Part shown: positions 58,136 to 64,000 of the stretch, in pieces | Position numbering within the stretch: the stretch's first letter is position 1 | How the letters are laid out: every line of letters begins with the position of its first letter | Notes under the pieces: model-generated | The model's input: only the letters and a program-made list of their open reading frames with translations | What the model was told of the DNA's origin: nothing | Database searches by the model: none | Made by a program: the position numbers and the translations under genes | From: Lepidodermella squamata | Taxonomy: Eukaryota; Gastrotricha | Length of the DNA: 64,000 nucleotides | NCBI GenBank assembly: GCA_047495785.1 | Contig: JBLDXI010000055.1 | Location: 1,054,001-1,118,000 of the forward strand | Direction of reading: 5' to 3'

Positions 58136-61001
58136 ATGACTGAGTCTTCATCAGATAAGAGCGATGCCTTGCTCATTGTTCGAAAGCTTGAACTTGAGGC
58201 TTACAGTAGTTTAATTACTGCTCTCAGAGCGCATGGTGATTTAACCGAACGAGGGAAAGCCTTGATTGATGAGCTGCGAGATATGTTTGGGTAATTTATA
58301 TTTCTTTGGATTCTCTGATTTTTCAAGATATTCACAATATAGCGTTTCTGAGGAACGCCACAAAGCAGAAATGCGGAGAGCGGCCTACGACGAGGATTTA
58401 GATGCAATAGCTAGAAGGTTTGCTAATTATTTGGTTGATCTCTCAACTGATGATTGAATTTTTGACTGTATCCATAGAGCCAATGGATGTGTCACTCGTG
58501 AAAATTGGCTTCTTGAAGGAAAAAGAATAATGCCACCGATACCTCGAGTAGATCCGGAGACTGCTTACACTCGTTTAGCGAACCAAGCCTCCAAAAAGCA
58601 TGTGAAAGCAGAAATGGCCAAGTTTTTCGAAGCTAAAGACCTTTTGGAGCGTGCTATTAGAAAGCAGGAAGATGTTAAAACATCATTGATGGAATCTGAT
58701 CGTTTGGATACGAAACGTCGCTTGGCGGAATTGGCTCCTCTTCCAGATTTACCTTCCACGTCTTCTGTGGTTGCTGACGAACCTAAAACGATAAAGGCTC
58801 TTAGTAGTAATACTCATCGCAAGCGGGTTCGCGTGTGCTCTCCTCAACCCTCTCCTGGAGTCGAAGCGGACCTTGCTGCAGCCAATGCAGCAGCAGAAAC
58901 TGCTGCACATGTCAAGGTTAAAAAAGGCAAAGAACCCAAGGAACCTGGAGCTAAGAAGCAGCGTCTTCGGCTGTCGCCCTCTGGTAATAGCAGTGTGCAA
59001 GAAAACGTTCCTGCCGATGAGCCTGGAGGCTCTTTGCCTCCCTCTTCACTAGCCGTGACCTCGCCTGTGAAAGCAGTGCCTGAGGCGATCGATTCCATTT
59101 CACCACTTGCTACCCCGGGTCAATTAGTTCGGAATATTGATCTGTTCGCCAATCAGCACGATCATGCTCACAATTCAATTGGAGAGTTAGCCTCCTCGAA
59201 TGATAGGTTGCATAAATCCCCGGCAAAGTCGCCGCCGAAAGCTGTGAAGGAGAAGAAGCCTAAACAGGCGAAAAAAGTTATTAAACCTAACATCGCTCCG
59301 ATTGCGACCTTTGGTCCTTTAAAAGCGGACTTGGCGAGTGAAAACACTACACAGGCGACACAAAATATCTCGAGTCCTCAAGCATTCGCTACTTCTCCAT
59401 CTATCGGCCTTTCAGGCGTCAGTGCCCAGCCTCGAACTTCGCATCATAATACCCTCATTCAACAGCAAGCAGCTGCGGTTGCAGCAGCCGCCGCTGCTCA
59501 ATCTAATAATCACCATCCTCCTCTCCAGCAAACAAATTCTCATAGCCAAGTTGCACAACAACACGCATCTGCTATTGCTGTCTCTTCATCTCATGGCCAA
59601 ATTGTTGTTTCCTCTCCATCTACTCAGGTGAGCATATTAGACTTAAATTTCTCAGGTTTTTACATTTATTTTGTGCTATTTCAGGGTAATCTCGTACAGG
59701 CTTCGCCTGGTAAAGTTGCTCAAACATCGTATCACAATTATGCCCCGCCCCTGGCTCCGCTATCAATAAACCCCATGCGTTTGGTCGGGAGAGCGGGGCC
59801 TGGTGTGGCAATATCCACGGCAGCGGCATCACCCCCCACAATTTCGGTGAACACCCTAAGGCCTCATGATCCATCTTCGGCTCCTCTCATCAGACTGACC
59901 CCATCAAATGCACAAACATCTTCAGGGCAGAAACCGCCCCTGATTCTAGCGACATCCGGAGCTCGTCCGACCGCAATCTTGACCCCGGCAGCTCCAGGTG
60001 TGGCTGGTGTATTGACAATCAGGTCTCAGCGGCCCACGCTGACACCTGTTGCATCAACGCCCGGATCAACCGGTGTTCGACCGTCATTAGTGATTCATCA
60101 AAACGCGCCTTCCTCTACAAGCGGGCAACCCTCGGTTGTAATGCGAAGAGTAGGTCCTGCTGGCACTGTTTTGACGTCACCCGGCATGTCGTCGACCAAT
60201 ATCCCTACCGTAAACTCAACTATCCCGACTACGGCCATAGCCCCACCTCTGCCTAGTTCGATTGCTAATCGGCATCTTGTAATCTCGTCGAATTCTGGTG
60301 CTAACGGCAGCGTACTTGTTTTCAATAAGCAGCAAATACAACATTCGCAACAAAATCACCAGCCGTCTGGTAGACCTACGATTCTAACCGTTCCCACGCC
60401 GCCTCCGCCTGTGTTACCGGTGCATAATTCGCATTCACAGCAACAAACTGCTAATCTTCAAAGCGTAAAATCCAACTCGGTTGGAAATTACTCTTATGCT
60501 TCTCATTTCCAGGTAAGGCATAAATTCAGCTCTCATATATGACGTGACATTTTTCTTTTCTTCAAGGCCACCAAGCCATCGAGCGATTTGTTCAACGCTG
60601 AATGTGAGTTGTCCTCTCCGCCAGCAGTAGGTGCCGAATCAGTTGTGGAAACTAGTCACGAGATGATGGCTAACGGTGGCAATAACAGCTTCGACGGCGC
60701 TGTGAACAACAATGCCGGACTGGATCTGTTGCAGCAAGCCGCCGAGGCCATCGGCGACTCGCCGACCGACCATAACGCTGTTGAGTTGGGGAGTTACATG
60801 GTTGACAAAGATCTCGCTGTCCACGGTTTAGGACACTTTGAAGACGTGGCCGCGGGAGGTCCTAACGCTTATCACGCGACGAGCGCCAACATGCCTGGAA
60901 CTACATCGAATGACTCTGAGTTATATAACGAAGATCTAATGATGGCGATTATGAATAGTAGCACCTCAAATGGCCAGCATCGGCAAAGTCAGACCTCATA
61001 G
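58136..61001 (+). CDS. EMSY: EMSY homologue (ENT-domain transcriptional regulator)
   Basis: Five exons (58136-58290, 58343-58417, 58478-59627, 59685-60512, 60567-61001) give 880 residues. The ENT domain lies near residues 12-100: RKLELEAYSSLITALRAHGD, LRDMFGVSEERHKAEMRRA and, after the second intron, WLLEGKRIMPPIPR, matching the EMSY N-terminus closely. The rest is long, low in structure, rich in Ser, Pro, Ala, Gln and Thr, as in EMSY. EMSY is a chromatin-associated repressor linked to BRCA2 and the SIN3/KDM5 complex in vertebrates. Intron 59628-59684 is open in frame. The donor after GCTAGAAG is a weak GTTTGC, chosen because the join restores the domain. AATAAA at 61182. Confidence 0.9.
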
Positions 61002-62075
61002 GTACAGACTTGGTGACATTTGTTTAGATTAACTTGGATTAGCATGCATTATTTTCAATAGGTTGATGATCCTGAACAAATGGCTTTCTTTGTATTGAAC
61101 TCATCATGTCATCGATCAGATTGCAGATGAACCTACTTTTATATGTATGTCTATATCAATATATTTCGACGGGAGTTCACAAATAAACCTCTCGTTGCCA
61201 GTCAGCGAATAATTTTTCTTCCGCGTTTCTGTATCTTTCGTGTCCAGAGCAATTTTATTTGCTTTTTTGTTTCGATATGTTGGCGCGGCGTTCCTTCGCA
61301 CTTTTTGCCGTCCGTATGATCTTTCTTTTCATGTTCGTAACAGTAAAGTAAGACGCACGTATCAACATTCCGCATTGTCGCAGCAAAACCGAACTTGTAA
61401 GTCGTTTCGAGAGGCATTTTACCAGAGCGAATAAGGGTTGGCTAAATTCGAGTTACTTTGCATGTTTCCGATTCTAAACTTTGAACTCGCTACTTTTTCA
61501 CATTCAGTTCTTTCTAAAATACAATTGTATGTAAAAGAAAATTGACATGATAGATAAACGAAAAGATGTTATATTGAAATTATATCTAATTTTGTTTCCA
61601 ACTTTGCTATAATCAAGTGTCACATCAGATTATCGGAGGCGCGTAAAACTGGTGTGATTGATTAGCTTTTTGTATATACCCGTATTTTCGAAGACCAGAT
61701 TGCTACTAATAATGCTGAGAAAATCGATATTGTGGTTACTAATCTTATTAACTGGCACTCTGCTGTCTTATTACTTCGTTCGCTTTTCCCAAGCGTCGAC
61801 GGTCAACAGCAAACAAAACAAAACAGAGACGATGAGCAATTCTTGTATTAATGTCGAAATCAGAATTAAAACTTCTTGTGTTTTCTTTTTCGTTCATTTG
61901 CTATTTTAAACTGATTTGATGATGATGGTAATGATAATAATGATCGTACATCTATACTGCTCGAGTGATTATTATTAGTCCGAAATGTGCGAATAAAAAT
62001 TCGCAAAACCACATGAAACATCAGACTGATTTTTCCTGTCTTTTAGGGAATGATTAAAGTATAACCTGAACAGTT
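61002..62075. other. Intergenic region between EMSY and BLOC1S6
   Basis: Contains the EMSY polyadenylation signal (61182-61187) and an acceptor-like CTTTTAG ending at 62046, 29 nt before the BLOC1S6 start. A short hydrophobic frame at 61658-61909 is probably chance. Confidence 0.5.
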
Positions 62076-62501
62076 ATGGAAGATGGTATCTTGGCCACTG
62101 CGGTTTTGACGGGATACGAAACCTCTATAAAAAATTTGGAGGAAATAATGTGAGTCGAATGCTCATTTTCGTCAAACGGGTTACGTCATGTTTTTAATCA
62201 CAGCCGAAGTCAGGAAATACTCATCGAGTCTATGCAAAATGGCATATTGAGATTGCCTCGATTAGATGCTGTTCAAGATTTGGGAAAAATGGCCCAGCGT
62301 TGTGAGCTGTACACTCTGAAACTCAATACACTCCGCTCTCAAATGGCGCAATTAGGCGATCGAGTCGCAAAGTTGAAAATACGCGCCGATAAGCTTAGGA
62401 AACAACGCGAAGAATCAGTCAAAAAAGCGCTGATGAAACAGCAACGAATAGCCGATATCGAACGCCAACTTGCTGATGCGCGGCAGCGTAACAATCCGTG
62501 A
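62076..62501 (+). CDS. BLOC1S6: BLOC-1 subunit 6 (pallidin) homologue
   Basis: Two exons, 62076-62149 and 62204-62501, give 123 residues. The product is almost all helix: a short N-terminal lead, LPRLDAVQDLGKMAQRCELY, LKLNTLRSQMAQLGDRVAKL and a basic heptad tail (IRADKLRKQREESVKK, IADIERQLADA). The pattern of an IL..LD motif followed by long coiled coil matches pallidin, a subunit of BLOC-1 that helps form lysosome-related organelles. It is shorter than the vertebrate protein (about 170) because the acidic N-terminus is reduced. Similarity is by eye, so another BLOC-1-type coiled-coil subunit is possible. DERA begins 131 nt downstream. Confidence 0.65.
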
Positions 62502-62632
62502 TTTTATTTTCAAGTTAACGCTATTATTTGTATCAATAATTCATTCCAACGATCAATTCGGTGCTTATCTAGTAAATTTTTTCATCATGAAAATTTGGTT
62601 CTTCGATAGAATTTTATTTATTTGGTTGGAAA

Positions 62633-63657
62633 ATGGTGGCCACCGAACGGAATGAGGGTGTACCGTACGACCCGTCTTGGTTTTCAGATTACCGCATCAA
62701 CACTTCTGCCGTTAATCGGAGGGCCGGAGATTATAGTGCGAAGAGATCTGTGAAAAAGCAATGGCAGGTAAAATTTAATTTTTACTAAAATCTTTCGACT
62801 ACTACTACCTACTATTTGGATAGGCCGCGTGGCTGCTTAAAGCTGTCACATGCATCGACTTGACGACCCTAAGTGGCGACGATACTTTTTCGAACGTTCA
62901 ACGGCTTTGCTACAAGGCAGCTCACCCTGTTCGTTCAGATTTGATTGACGCTCTCGGCTTCGCTAAAGAAAATTTGACCACGGGAGCTGTTTGCGTGTAT
63001 CCGAACCGTGTTCCAGACTGCGTTGAGGCGCTCAAGCAGATTAAAAACGGCAACTTGGTGCCGATCGCCAGTGTTGCTACTGGTTTCCCGGCAGGTCAAA
63101 CGCCCCTTGAAACTCGGTTGAGGGAAATCGAATGGACTGTTGCCCATGGCGCCACCGAGATTGATGTTGTGATTAATCGAGAACTGGCATTGAACTCGGA
63201 TTGGAAGGGTGTATACGACGAAGTCAAGGCTATGCGCAAAGCTTGCGGTCCCGCTCATATGAAAACCATTTTAGCTGTCGGTGAACTTGGTTCGTTACGC
63301 AATGTTTATATCGCGTCGATGGTGTCCATGATGGCCGGGTCCGATTTCATAAAAACGTCGACAGGCAAAGAGGGTGTAAATGCCACGTTCCCAGTCGGCA
63401 TAACCATGTGCCGAGCGATTCGCGACTATAAAGAGCGAACTGGCGTGAAAGTTGGGTTTAAGGCAGCTGGAGGCATTCGATCGGCTAAAGACGCCGTGAA
63501 TTGGTTGATTCTGGTCAAAGAAGAACTTGGCGATGCCTGGCTTGATCCAACACTATTCCGTATTGGTGCTAGCGCTGTGTTGGTCGACATTGAGCGACAA
63601 TTATTCCACCACGTCTACGGCCGATACGCCGCAGCTCATGAATTCCCACTGGCCTAA
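62633..63657 (+). CDS. DERA: Deoxyribose-phosphate aldolase (DERA)
   Basis: Two exons, 62633-62767 and 62824-63657, give 322 residues, the animal length. The sequence matches DERA throughout: AAWLLKAVTCIDLTTLSGDD, GAVCVYPNRV, ATGFPAGQTPLETRL, GATEIDVVINRELAL, GSDFIKTSTGKEGVNATFP and GFKAAGGIRSAKD. The lysine in KTSTGKE is the Schiff-base residue. The enzyme splits 2-deoxyribose-5-phosphate into glyceraldehyde-3-phosphate and acetaldehyde in the cytosol. The usual GFKPAGG is GFKAAGG here, a mild change near the second active-site lysine. An acceptor-like GATAG lies 24 nt before the ATG, and the gene follows BLOC1S6 on the same strand. Confidence 0.95.
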
Positions 63658-63830
63658 TTATAACTGATAAAACTAACAACCGGTTGATTCACTGCCACTA
63701 ATCACTGTTGAAGGCGCTAAAATAATTTTTGTGATTTTCGGATGACTTTGATTGAATATTGTACTAAAAAATGAATGATTAACTGACTATGATTTGTGTT
63801 TCTTAGATGTGTTAACCTAACATTGTTGCC

Positions 63831-64000
63831 ATGGCTCAACCGCCTCAGCAACAACAGGTCCCACCTGCCGGCAGCAGGCCACCTTTTTTGCAGGTCGCCT
63901 TCAATACACCACCGCCGGGCTTTCCACCCCCAGGTTTCATGGCCATCCCGCCTCATCTCCTGCAACCGCAACAGAATTCGACTGCTGCCGCCGCTGCGGC
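63831..64000 (+). CDS. Proline/glutamine-rich protein, N-terminal part (runs off the window)
   Basis: The ATG at 63831 lies 173 nt after the DERA stop and 25 nt after an acceptor-like TTCTTAG. The 56 residues seen are Pro/Gln/Ala-rich with FNTPPPGFPPPGFMAIPPH and an alanine run at the edge. Such leaders occur in splicing factors (for example TCERG1- or PRPF40-like) and transcription regulators, but nothing specific can be assigned. Confidence 0.55.
   Translation, partial: MAQPPQQQQVPPAGSRPPFLQVAFNTPPPGFPPPGFMAIPPHLLQPQQNSTAAAAA

Noticed and set aside
61658-61909. 83-codon hydrophobic frame between EMSY and BLOC1S6
   Set aside because: AT-rich composition produces hydrophobic residues by chance, the ATG is internal, and nothing supports it as a gene.
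1-64000. CRISPR arrays, bacterial operons or phage-like genes
   Set aside because: All supported genes are spliced animal genes; no regularly spaced repeats of CRISPR type were seen.

Overview
The window is nuclear DNA of a small-genome animal. About 25 protein-coding genes can be assembled by joining short exons. Nearly all introns are 47-70 nt and GT-AG. Genes sit close together in same-strand runs. Many start codons lie 10-50 nt after a T-rich stretch ending in AG, the pattern left by spliced-leader trans-splicing and operons. Compact introns and operon-like runs fit an ecdysozoan such as a nematode or tardigrade. The animal assignment is firm; the phylum is an inference.

Region 1 (1-9.5 kb): the 3' end of an SLC5 sodium/solute cotransporter, two related small heat shock protein genes with a two-finger C2H2 gene between them, then a minus-strand SLC16 monocarboxylate-type transporter. 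Region 2 (9.5-14.5 kb): a 0.2-kb fold-back (MITE-like) element, a small mitochondrial membrane protein gene 45 nt ahead of OXA1L, and a 1.2-kb element bounded by 60-bp inverted repeats. Region 3 (14.5-29.1 kb, minus strand): in transcription order MICU1, a coiled-coil protein, RRP7A, two tandem Ig/fibronectin-like receptor paralogues I cannot assign to any named family, and an orphan acidic protein. Several spacings here are only 135-340 nt.

Region 4 (30.8-38.4 kb): the mitochondrial carrier SLC25A39/40, convergent with a proline-rich coiled-coil protein, then an atypical SOX-like HMG-box factor. Region 5 (40.3-43.4 kb): a plus-strand run of centrin, DNAJC17, LYRM7 and a Maf/ASMTL-type pyrophosphatase, the last two separated by 5 nt. 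Region 6 (44-53 kb): a 9-kb EVA-1 receptor gene (two SUEL lectin domains, one membrane span, Q-rich tail) with kilobase introns, unlike its neighbours. Region 7 (53-64 kb): a 5-kb stretch with no convincing gene, then EMSY, BLOC1S6 (pallidin), DERA and the start of a P/Q-rich protein.

Best candidates for something undescribed are the twin Ig/FN3-like receptors (one with a cytoplasmic tail, one almost without), the LYRM7-Maf dicistron, and the two inverted-repeat elements. All exon junctions were read by eye from GT-AG signals, frame continuity and remembered family resemblance; no search was run.
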